From Planctomyces sp. SH-PL14 (GTDB taxonomy: Bacteria > Planctomycetota > Planctomycetia > Planctomycetales > Planctomycetaceae), in contig NZ_CP011270.1 in the NCBI RefSeq assembly GCF_001610835.1, positions 4,978,001 through 5,042,000 on the forward strand: a DNA stretch of 64,000 nucleotides, in the 5' to 3' direction. A model generated the notes under the pieces. That model had not been told where the DNA came from. It saw only the letters and a list, made by a program, of their open reading frames with translations, and did not search any database. Below, piece after piece: positions 1 to 7,254 of this stretch; within the stretch, counting starts at the first letter, position 1; each line of letters starts with the position of its first letter. The position numbers were made by a program, and so were the translations under genes.

Positions 1-227
1 TTGTTGACCGGCGCCAGTCCGTAGTACGAATACGAGTGGGGACCGGTCCAGGTGGGACCGTAGCCGTACCCCGCGCAGTAGCGGCCTGTTCCGACATAGG
101 GGGCGGCGAAGTAGCAGCCGTAGCCCTGATCCCAGCCCGGCCGGCAGCGATGGCGGGCCTCGGCGGGGTTGGCCATCGTCAGCATAAGCCCGAGGGACAA
201 CAGTCCCAACGCGAAATTGTGCTTCAT
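1..227 (-). CDS. Small secreted Gly/Tyr-rich protein (C-terminus outside window)
   Basis: The minus strand opens with an ATG at 227 preceded by a strong ribosome site (AAGGAG, 7 bases upstream). It reads MKHNFALGLLSLGLMLTMAN followed by PAEA, a clear signal peptide with a probable cleavage after the Ala residues. The visible mature part is rich in Gly, Tyr, Trp, His and Arg, with repeated Tyr-Gly pairs and two or three Cys. The frame is still open at base 1, so the gene is partial. I recognise no family; small secreted Gly/Tyr-rich proteins of this kind are common in planctomycetes, but no function can be assigned. Confidence 0.7.
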   Translation of the reverse strand, partial: MKHNFALGLLSLGLMLTMANPAEARHRCRPGWDQGYGCYFAAPYVGTGRYCAGYGYGPTWTGPHSYSYYGLAPVN

Positions 228-657
228 CGAGATGCTCCTTGGGCGGGTGCCGCGCTGATCATCACTCTTAAGGTGATGGCCCTGGGCACACACGCGGGTT
301 CCAATCCGTTCCGCCGGAAACTAGCAGACGCCGGGGCGGTTTGACGAGGCGCGTTGCGGCGACGCAATCGCCACGGTGTCGACGGCGCTGCGGGCTGGGT
401 TCGCCCCTGCGGAGTCTGTCCGTGTGATGCCCCGAGCCTGAGCCGGGCTGCCCGCAGGGGCAGCCCGTGTCTCAGTCGACTTCAATCGTTGATCGAGGCG
501 GCTCGCCGAGGCGACGCGTCGGCGGTGCCACCCGCTTCTGTCGGTCAACACGCGGGCTGTGAATGGGGAGCGGACACTCCCCGCGGCTCGACGCTTCTGG
601 TCAAGGACCGGCCGCCCCAGAGTCTCTTCCTGACCACGGCCCGCTGAGGCGGTTGTT
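228..657. other. Gene-free stretch with one hairpin
   Basis: I see no convincing coding frame here. The one clear structure is a perfect 10-bp hairpin at 444-467 (arms CGGGCTGCCC and GGGCAGCCCG, loop GCAG). No T-run follows it. The start-proximal part must hold the promoter of the minus-strand gene starting at 227, but no strong -35/-10 pair stands out. Confidence 0.4.
444..467. repeat. Perfect GC-rich hairpin
   Basis: Two 10-base arms are fully complementary around a 4-base loop. It lies 190 bases downstream of the small membrane-protein gene read on the minus strand, so it could act as a weak terminator or be a hairpin repeat remnant. It has no poly-T tail. Confidence 0.35.
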
Positions 658-804
658 TCAGTCTTTCCAGAAGCCGTAGCCGATCCCGATCAGGATCCCG
701 ACCCCCACCAGGGTCACAACCGAAACCACCGAGAAACCATTCCAGGCCCCAATCGCCACCGTCAGGAAACCGGCGCGGAGGCCACACCCTACTGCTCCCA
801 CCAT
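658..804 (-). CDS. Tiny hypothetical membrane protein (48 aa)
   Basis: This minus-strand frame has an ATG at 804, an AGAGG ribosome-site-like motif about 8 bases upstream and a TGA at 658. The product starts MVGAVGCGLRAGFLTVAIGA and ends GIGYGFWKD. Almost all of it is hydrophobic, with two possible membrane segments (residues about 9-20 and 24-43) broken by AWNG. The size, hydrophobic pattern and ribosome site support a real small membrane protein, but I know no family for it. It has no close neighbour to suggest a role. Confidence 0.45.
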   Translation of the reverse strand: MVGAVGCGLRAGFLTVAIGAWNGFSVVSVVTLVGVGILIGIGYGFWKD

Positions 805-949
805 GACGAGCCTCTTGACTCGAAGGCTTGTGCCTTCACCACGATTGCATCGTGCAAGTCATTCGAACATCGTGTTGGTGGTATGGTGCGTCGTGTATAG
901 GAGTTGTTCGCGCTGTTTCGGTGAATAATCGAAAAAGGTGGCTTATGCG

Positions 950-1153
950 TCAGGCCGGGGGACTGAGGACATCGGAGCCCGAGTTGAGATATCCCCGAGT
1001 CAGGTTCCAGTCGATGGGAGGGATCGAGGGACGCGGCCACACGCCGCTCTGCTGGCTTGTCGCGAGCGGTTCGTCGCATCCGGCAATCCGCTTCCGCAAA
1101 CCGAACTTCTCCAGAATCGACTCGATCACCTTACGTGAAGATTGAGCTCCCAT
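950..1153 (-). CDS. Small hypothetical protein (67 aa) downstream of HTH gene
   Basis: The ATG at 1153 follows a very good ribosome site (GGAGGACAAG directly before ATG), the main support for this short frame. The product begins MGAQSSRKVIESILEKFGLR, probably an amphipathic helix, and then becomes Pro/Ser-rich without recognisable motifs. It starts 61 bases after the stop of the upstream HTH gene on the same strand, so the two are probably cotranscribed. No family is recognised. The Pro/Ser-rich second half could be out of real coding sequence if a frameshift exists. Confidence 0.45.
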   Translation of the reverse strand: MGAQSSRKVIESILEKFGLRKRIAGCDEPLATSQQSGVWPRPSIPPIDWNLTRGYLNSGSDVLSPPA

Positions 1154-1214
1154 CTTGTCCTCCGTTTCTCAAGCTGCTGGGGTCCGTTTGCCCGGCACGA
1201 CCGACTCCCGGTCC

Positions 1215-1709
1215 TCAGCGAGGCTTCCGAACGCTCGTTCCCTGTGGATAGGTCTCTATCAGATTTTTGACTTTCGAAATCATACCCGGGATCAAACTGC
1301 TGCTTTGAATCAATTCGCCAAAATGCATCGGAACTCGAAAATGCTTAACCTCGAGGCCTAGCGCCTCCAGACGCTTATAAACGGCGTTTCTAGTCAGGTT
1401 CAGTTGTTCTGCGACCCCTCCCGGCCCCTGAATGGATCGGCTTGGGCTGCGGTGAAAGTAGTTCTGCAACTGTCGAACCTGCAGCAGTGCGATCACCATG
1501 GCGTGAATGGATTCGACCGCTTCCACGTCGCCGCGATCGATCGCCATGTCCTCGAGTGCTTGAGAGTCCGTCAGCAATGTGTCCAGCCAAGGTTCCGCCG
1601 CCGCGCTGGGGGCAAACGTCGCGGGAGGTTCGGCCAAGGCTGCGTCGTCAGATTCCATGGTGCTGAGTCTGTCCGCTGCGGGAGTTCGAGTACCGGGCTC
1701 GTCATCCAT
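1215..1709 (-). CDS. Putative helix-turn-helix DNA-binding protein
   Basis: The ATG at 1709 has a strong ribosome site (GGAGG, 5 bases upstream). The 164-residue product has an acidic, Ala/Pro-rich N-terminal half. Around residues 105-130 lies a segment reading GVAEQLNLTRNAVYKRLEAL, which fits a Fis-like helix-turn-helix (helix, short turn, recognition helix). A probable target is DNA, in the cytoplasm, but the exact family is not recognised. The C-terminal 40 residues are coded by clearly more AT-rich DNA than the surroundings. The gene is followed by a 67-aa partner and preceded by a plausible promoter. Confidence 0.65.
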   Translation of the reverse strand: MDDEPGTRTPAADRLSTMESDDAALAEPPATFAPSAAAEPWLDTLLTDSQALEDMAIDRGDVEAVESIHAMVIALLQVRQLQNYFHRSPSRSIQGPGGVAEQLNLTRNAVYKRLEALGLEVKHFRVPMHFGELIQSSSLIPGMISKVKNLIETYPQGTSVRKPR

Positions 1710-1754
1710 CGTTCCCTCCGTCGGATGGAAGTTCTGAACTCCGCGTATTAACAG

Positions 1755-1782
1755 AATGTAAACATGCTGTATACGCGTTCAA
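1755..1782 (-). promoter_or_regulatory. Candidate promoter of the HTH gene
   Basis: Read on the minus strand, TTGAAC is followed after 16 bases by TACATT, inside an AT-rich patch that contrasts with the GC-rich surroundings. This would start transcription about 40 bases before the ATG at 1709. It is a sequence match only. Confidence 0.3.
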
Positions 1783-2054
1783 CGATTCTGGCCTGTGGAT
1801 CTAAAAGAGCAAGCACGACATCCGGATTTCTAAGCATTCTTCACATACTTTTCTTGCGCCGTCTTCACATTCAGGGGTCTTTCTCGGATCGATAGAGATT
1901 ACCTCGCGTGATATTCGCCTTTTGTCTTTGTGCGTACGTCTGAATAGGGTGTCCGCCTCCTGGAGTCGAAAATGGATCGCGGCGGAGCGGGGAGCCTCCC
2001 CTCCTGCGGGGCGTGCGCGTATGACCTGAGCGGCCGCCCTTCACAGACAAACTC

Positions 2055-2083
2055 TTGACGGCGCCTACAACTGTCGGCATGAT
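2055..2083 (+). promoter_or_regulatory. Promoter of the blaI-blaR1-like operon
   Basis: TTGACG (2055-2060) and CATGAT (2078-2083) are separated by exactly 17 bases. The start would fall near 2090, leaving a leader of about 70 bases before the repressor ATG. Both BlaI-type operators described below overlap this promoter. Confidence 0.55.
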
Positions 2084-2101
2084 GCTGCCTACGAGTGTAG
2101 G
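2064..2101 (+). promoter_or_regulatory. Twin BlaI-type operators
   Basis: Two near-perfect 14-base dyads lie here: CCTACAACTGTCGG at 2064-2077 and CCTACGAGTGTAGG at 2088-2101. Both fit the same palindrome (CCTACA-N2-TGTAGG), each with one mismatch, and both carry the TACA/TGTA core known from BlaI/MecI operators. The first fills the -35/-10 spacer and the second covers the likely transcription start. Binding by the product of the next gene would therefore shut off its own operon. Confidence 0.6.
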
Positions 2102-2159
2102 TGGCCTGCCGCACCGCGGTTGAGATGGGCCCGGCGAGACATCTTCTTGAGAATTTGAA

Positions 2160-2552
2160 ATGAGCAGGCCGGACGATCTTCCCGCGCTCTCGGAAGCCCA
2201 GTGGGAGATCATGAACCTCGTCTGGGATCGCGGCGAGTGCTCGGTCGCGGACGTCTGGAAGGTGCTCCAGGAACGCCGCGGCGTGGCCCGGAACACCGTC
2301 CAGACTCTGATGATCCGCCTGAAAGAGAAGGGCTGGCTCTCCGCCCGGGAAGTCGATGGGGCGTTTCTCTTCACCCCGACCGTCTCGCGGGACTGCTCTC
2401 AGCAGTCGACCGTTCAGCGGCTGATCGAGACCGTCTTCAACGGTTCGGCGGAAGGGCTCGTGCTGTCGCTGCTCCACGGCGGGGCGCTCTCCACCGGGGA
2501 AGTCGAACGATTGCGGCGGCTCATCGCCTCCTCACGGAAGAAGGAATCATGA
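2160..2552 (+). CDS. BlaI/MecI/CopY-family transcriptional repressor
   Basis: The 130-residue product has the family length and layout. It starts with LSEAQWEIMNLVW, has a winged-helix region (SVADVWKVLQERRGVARNTV, residues about 28-47, then TLMIRLKEKGWL), and ends in the short helical dimerisation and cleavage region. In characterised members the repressor binds its own promoter as a dimer and is inactivated by the BlaR1/MecR1 membrane protease. Here the next gene encodes such a protease-like sensor and overlaps by four bases (ATGA), and twin operators precede the gene. The inducing signal need not be a beta-lactam: the window has no beta-lactamase and planctomycetes carry many such pairs. 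Confidence 0.9.
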   Translation: MSRPDDLPALSEAQWEIMNLVWDRGECSVADVWKVLQERRGVARNTVQTLMIRLKEKGWLSAREVDGAFLFTPTVSRDCSQQSTVQRLIETVFNGSAEGLVLSLLHGGALSTGEVERLRRLIASSRKKES

Positions 2553-5023
2553 CGACCTGGAATGAGTCTCTGCTGATCGCGACCGCCCAGGTGACCGGCA
2601 TCACAGCGGTCGCCCTCGCGCTGGCGTGGAGCGCCCGGCGACGGATCGCCTGGGTTCACGCTCTGGGTGTTGTCGGCCTCGTCCTGGCGCTCGCCAGCCC
2701 GGTGCTGACCCTCGCCCTGCCGGCACGGACGTGGTGGCGAGTCCCTTTCCTGGCTTCGCCCCCGGTGGTCGGACCGCAGTGGGCCTCGGCGGAAGCGGGC
2801 TCGCCCGTTGGACAGCCCCCCGGACCCGTCGCCGCGGGCACACCGGCGCTCCCCGCAGCAGAGCAGCCGGCTCGTTCAACCGTCGTCGCGACTTCGGCGT
2901 CGCCAGGGCCGGCGCTGGTCCGAAGCGGTCGCGACTCGCAGCCGGGAAGCGCCGAAGCATCAGAAACGGGATGGGTCAGGAACTGGATCGCCGTTCTCTG
3001 GGGCGGTCTCTGGGTGGCCGGCTCGATGGTGGTTGCCGCGCGGAGCTTCACCCAGCATCGGCGAATCCGCGCGCTCGTGCGACAGGTGTTGGAGACGCCG
3101 CAATTGGATCGCGAGCGTTCCGATCGGCTGCGGGCGGTCTCGGAGCGGGTCCGCGGGATTGTCGGCTTGCGGACGTTTCCGGCGGTCCGGATCTCGGACC
3201 GGATTCCGATGCCGCTGGTCCTGGGACTTTGGCGACCGGTCATCGTCATTCCGCTCGACCTGCTGCGGGCCGGATGCGAAGCGAAACTGCGAGAGGTGTT
3301 GATTCATGAGGCGGCGCATGTCGCTCGCCGTGATGCCTGGGGCTGTGTTCTGCAGCGGGTGGCCGCCATCGGCTGGTGGTGGCATCCCGGGGTCGCACTC
3401 CTGAACCGCGTGGCGAACCGGTCTCGCGAAGAACTCTGCGACAACTTCGTCCTCGGCTGCAGCGATCCGGCGCACTATGCCGAGACGCTGCTGGAACTGA
3501 CGGAGCGCTGTTCGCAGGCGGGCCGCCTGACTCCCGCGCTGGGGCTGCTCGAGCCGCGATGGACCCTGGAGTCGCGCATCAAGGGGTTGCTCCACCCCGG
3601 CCGAGACGTGGCGACGCGGATCCGTCGGCGAACGATGGCCGGCATCGTCCTGCTGCTTGGCATCGTCTGCGGTGTGGTTGGCGGTATCCGTGCGGTCGAG
3701 AACGGACGGCTCCCGGGCCCCGGGGCGAAGCATGACTCATCCACGGTCGCGAAGGCCGCCGCACCCGAGGCGGCCGATCCTCCGCTGCGGAAGGTCACCG
3801 TGCGGGGACGGTGTCTCGATGAAGACGAGTTTCAGCCGCTGACCGATGTGCGGGTCCTCGTCGTCGCCTGGTCTCCCAGGCTCCGTCGCCACATCGTCGC
3901 TGGTGAAACGAAGTCCGGAGCGGACGGCGCGTTCGAACTGAAGGACCTGGACATCGCCGCAGCCGCCGGAACCCATCCAACGGCGGTCGCCGCCCTTCCG
4001 GGATATGCGTCCACCCTCGTGGCGCTGAAAGGCCAGGGCGAGGGGGTGATCGAGCAGGATCTGGAGTTGTCCTCCCATCCGGGAAGCCTGTCGGGAACGG
4101 TTCGCGATGCGGAAGGGCGTCCCGTGGCGGGCGTCACCGTCTCTCTCCCCTGTTTCACGGACGACCCGCTTCCCGGGATTCGAAGTGCCGTGACCGACGA
4201 CCGGGGGCGGTACGTGATCCCGGACCTGCGGCGATGGAGTTCGGAGTCCTACAGACGCACGAACTCAAAGACGGGGGTCACGATGGTCACGACGGGGTGC
4301 GTCTTCCATCTGCGGCACCCCGACTATCCCCTGACCACGGCGATGCACTCGGCCATTCCGCAGGGGGTGGATGTCACTCTCTATTCGCCCGCCGTTGTCG
4401 AAGGGCGGGTGCTGGATGAGGTGACAGGGCGACCTGCGGCCGGGGTTGCCGTCTGTGCCCAAGGTGTGGCGCGGCATGGGTGGTACGAGACCACGACGGA
4501 TGCGGACGGCCGGTATCGTCTGCGGATGACCCGGGATCACTACAATCTCTGGGCCAACGCCGCTGACCGGATCGCCGTGGCGGCCAAAGCGATCAAGGCG
4601 GAGCGGGGCAGGACCGTGACGGGGGCCGATATCCGTCTCGTCGGCGGTGGGTTTGTCGTGGGGACGGTCCTGGGGGCTGACGGGAAGCCGATCTCGCCGG
4701 CGAAGGAGTCCCCTGTCCTGATCGCCCACTACGGTCCGGCCCGTCCGCGGACGGGAGCCGCCGTGACATCGACGAAGGTCGAGGCGGATGGAACGTACTC
4801 TCTGCGTGTGGCTCCCGGACGGAACTACGTTTACTTCATGAACGGGTCCGGTCGGTCTGCGGAGGTGCTGGTGGCGGACGGACACGACACGACGTTGAAC
4901 TTCGATCTCCGCGAGCCGCCTTCATCCGACGGGGAGGGGCTGCTTGAGAAGGACTCCGACGAGCGTCTGGCCCAGACGATTCGGGCGGCCGCGGCGCGGG
5001 AGGATGAGGCGGATTCGAAGTGA
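2549..5023 (+). CDS. BlaR1-like M56 metalloprotease fused to carboxypeptidase-regulatory-like modules
   Basis: I place the start at 2549, where ATG overlaps the repressor's stop, giving 824 residues; the frame is open further upstream, but that region is the repressor gene. The N-terminal half has three or four membrane segments (residues about 5-25, 30-55, 148-170 and 360-380). The zinc-protease motif H253-E-A-A-H257 and a downstream SREELCDNFVL, which probably supplies the third ligand, mark peptidase family M56. About 430 residues follow that are absent from classic BlaR1. They hold roughly four beta-sandwich modules of the carboxypeptidase regulatory type (for example GSLSGTVRDAEGRPVAGVTV and VVEGRVLDEVTGRPAAGV). 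No penicillin-binding sensor domain is visible. The modules probably lie outside the membrane and may replace the usual sensor. The substrate is presumably the repressor made by the previous gene. Confidence 0.85.
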   Translation: MTTWNESLLIATAQVTGITAVALALAWSARRRIAWVHALGVVGLVLALASPVLTLALPARTWWRVPFLASPPVVGPQWASAEAGSPVGQPPGPVAAGTPALPAAEQPARSTVVATSASPGPALVRSGRDSQPGSAEASETGWVRNWIAVLWGGLWVAGSMVVAARSFTQHRRIRALVRQVLETPQLDRERSDRLRAVSERVRGIVGLRTFPAVRISDRIPMPLVLGLWRPVIVIPLDLLRAGCEAKLREVLIHEAAHVARRDAWGCVLQRVAAIGWWWHPGVALLNRVANRSREELCDNFVLGCSDPAHYAETLLELTERCSQAGRLTPALGLLEPRWTLESRIKGLLHPGRDVATRIRRRTMAGIVLLLGIVCGVVGGIRAVENGRLPGPGAKHDSSTVAKAAAPEAADPPLRKVTVRGRCLDEDEFQPLTDVRVLVVAWSPRLRRHIVAGETKSGADGAFELKDLDIAAAAGTHPTAVAALPGYASTLVALKGQGEGVIEQDLELSSHPGSLSGTVRDAEGRPVAGVTVSLPCFTDDPLPGIRSAVTDDRGRYVIPDLRRWSSESYRRTNSKTGVTMVTTGCVFHLRHPDYPLTTAMHSAIPQGVDVTLYSPAVVEGRVLDEVTGRPAAGVAVCAQGVARHGWYETTTDADGRYRLRMTRDHYNLWANAADRIAVAAKAIKAERGRTVTGADIRLVGGGFVVGTVLGADGKPISPAKESPVLIAHYGPARPRTGAAVTSTKVEADGTYSLRVAPGRNYVYFMNGSGRSAEVLVADGHDTTLNFDLREPPSSDGEGLLEKDSDERLAQTIRAAAAREDEADSK

Positions 5024-5075
5024 GTGCTCCGTGCAGGATGGCAAAAGGCCGCCCTCGCCGGATGGACTCTGTTTG

Positions 5076-5498
5076 TTCGAACCCAACGTGCCACGGCAGC
5101 CGGGGTCAAGGGGCCAAAAAACAACACAGGCCACCTTGCCGCCGGAGGCGATTCAACGAGGAACCGTGGTAGGTGTCGGACGATCGCTTTGTGGGACCGG
5201 CGTTGAGAACTCACCGCTCGCGGCGGAATCCCCGCGGGTTGGTGAGGGGGCATCCGGCACGGTGTCCGCGCTTGGACACACCCTCCTTCAGACATCACCC
5301 GACGGTCAGGCCTCCGGCGGGCAAGGGGCCAAAAAACAACACAGGTCCCCCTTGCATCCCCTGACCAAGGTGCCCCTGGACCCGATGAGGGCCAAATGAT
5401 CTTGCGTTGCGCCGCTCTACCTTCCGCCTTCAGCCTGAACCCCTTCCGCCTCCTCCACACTCCCCCTTGCATCCCCCACCAGCGTACCCCTGGCCCCG
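5076..5498 (+). repeat. R1 repeat, copy A (with T tract and duplicated tail)
   Basis: Forward copy of the dispersed R1 element, 52 bases after the blaR1-like stop. It starts with a variant of CAAACCCAACGTGCGACGGC, carries the left hairpin with the long loop CCAAAAAACAACACAGG, the central CTTTGTGGGACCGGCGTTGA and the right arm GCCTCCGGCGGGC, then a second long-loop hairpin. A pyrimidine-rich T tract follows at about 5417-5452. A second partial copy of the right end (CCCCCTTGCATCCCCCACCAG) follows at about 5459-5498. Confidence 0.85.
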
Positions 5499-5617
5499 GT
5501 GGTGGGGCGACTCTGGTGCCCTGCGCTGATTACAATGCTTGGCTCATCTCTTAGCTCTGAATCTGCTGCGGGTTCGCACCGGACCGTCGTGCGCGGAGAT
5601 GCGCCCCGAATCGTGGA

Positions 5618-7251
5618 ATGCCTGACCCGCCGAACCCCTCCCCCGGATCTGCTCCCCGTCCGCCGCGCAAACGCCGCGCGCCGACCTCGGCCCCCCACCC
5701 CCCGCGCCGATCACGCAGGTACCCCCCCGTCCCTGGATCGATTTCCGCAAACTCTCGACGCTGGTCCTCGTCTTCGGCCCCGGCCTCCTCGCCAGCATCG
5801 GCATCCACCTCTTCGTCGCCGCCACCCTCGGCGTCGTGGTCTACACCATTGCCCCACCCCCGGCGCAACCCCCAGTCGAACTGGACTGGTTTCCCGCCGT
5901 CACCGAGGAGGAAGGCGCCGGCGGAGGGGCGCCGCAGACCGTCCGCATCAATTCCCTCCCGGGACCGATGGCCGATCCTGATGCCGCCACCCGGATGGCC
6001 CTCCCGGCAGCCCCGACAACTCCCGTCCCGACAGCGCCCGTGCCTGATCCCGCCGCCGAGGCGGTCGCCGCGACTCCCGTCGGCGTGAAGCCGGTCGATG
6101 TCTCGGGAGCTTTGCGAAACCGTGGTGGTGGCGGCGGCTCCGGGCGCGGAGCAGGGACCGGCGTTGGCGATGGGACCGGGACCGGCAGCGGAAACTCCGG
6201 GACGGGAGCGGGGGGCGCCGGAAAGGGAGTCGACACCCTGAAGGCCATCGAACGGTCGCTGGCGTGGGTTGTGAAACAACAGCAGAAGGACGGCCGCTGG
6301 TCGCTCACCGGGCCGTACGACGACGGCGGGACGATCCAGACCGACACCGGGGCGACCGGGCTGGCGCTCCTGGCGCTCGTCGGAGACGGCAATACGCATC
6401 AGGCCGGGCCGCACAAGGAATCGGTCCGTCGGGGGATCGACTGGCTCAAGGGAATGCAGCGGCCGACCGGCGACCTGTTCGACGTTGCCGAGCAGGGGAA
6501 GGAAGCCCACTACTATTCGCACGCGCAGGCGACGATCGCCCTGTGCGAGGTGCTGGCCCTCACGAATGACGAGGCGCTTCGGCCCACCGCCACGCGGGCG
6601 GTCGAGTTCCTGGTCCGGTCGCAGAACCCGAAGCTCGGCGGATGGAAATACCGTCCGCTTGCGGAGGACGGCATCGGCGATCTGAGCGTCACCGGATGGG
6701 CCCTGATGGCGCTCCACACGGCTCGCATGGCGCGGGTCGAAGTTCCTGCGGAAACGTATCTCGTTGCCTCGACGTTTCTCGACTCCGTGCAGCTCGCGCC
6801 CGATGACGCCTCGCGGTATCGCTATCGTCCCGATGAGCCCGCGAGCAGCGAGCAGGACATGTCGATGACCGCGGAGGGGCTGCTCTGCCGGCAGTGGCTG
6901 GGATGGCCCCGCAGCTATCCCCCGCTGCTGAAGGGGACCGAGTTCCTCATGTCGGAGCGCAACGCCCCGCTATGGGCGGAGGGACGACGAAATGTCTATG
7001 CGTGGTACTATACGTCGCAGACACTTCATAATATGGGTGGAGATCAGTGGGAGCGGTGGTTTAATTCCGTTGCTCCGCTGATCGTCAGATCGCAGATTTC
7101 TTCCGGGAAGAACGGCGGGAGCTGGAGTCCGAATCGGCCTCGCGGCGCTTTTCTGGAATGGAGCCACGGGGCGGGGCGTTTGTATTTCACGGTCATGTGC
7201 ACGCTGATCCTGGAAACGCCTTACCGCCATGTTCCGATATACGGAGAGTAA
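5618..7251 (+). CDS. Membrane-anchored terpenoid cyclase/prenyltransferase-like toroid protein (N-terminal frameshift)
   Basis: The frame ending at 7251 encodes an alpha/alpha-toroid domain of the squalene-cyclase/prenyltransferase repeat type, visible as QQKDGRWSLTGPY followed by TDTGATGLALLAL, and QNPKLGGWKYRP followed by LSVTGWALMAL. This domain is common in planctomycetes, without known enzymatic role. Before it come a Gly/Thr-rich linker and a membrane segment (LVLVFGPGLLASIGIHLFVA). The membrane segment lies in the same frame upstream of the first standard start (GTG at 5836), and that frame has no ATG, GTG or TTG back to its stop at 5623. An ATG at 5618 in another frame gives a basic Pro-rich tail (MPDPPNPSPG). 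A one-base backward shift on the seven Cs at 5722-5728 joins it to PRPWIDFRKL and the membrane helix. I therefore annotate one gene with a frameshift, either a sequencing error or real. It sits 3 bases before the next gene. Confidence 0.7.
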
Positions 7252-7254
7252 CTG

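Noticed and set aside
2160-5023. Beta-lactam resistance operon
   Set aside because: The repressor and protease resemble BlaI/BlaR1, but no beta-lactamase or penicillin-binding sensor domain is present.
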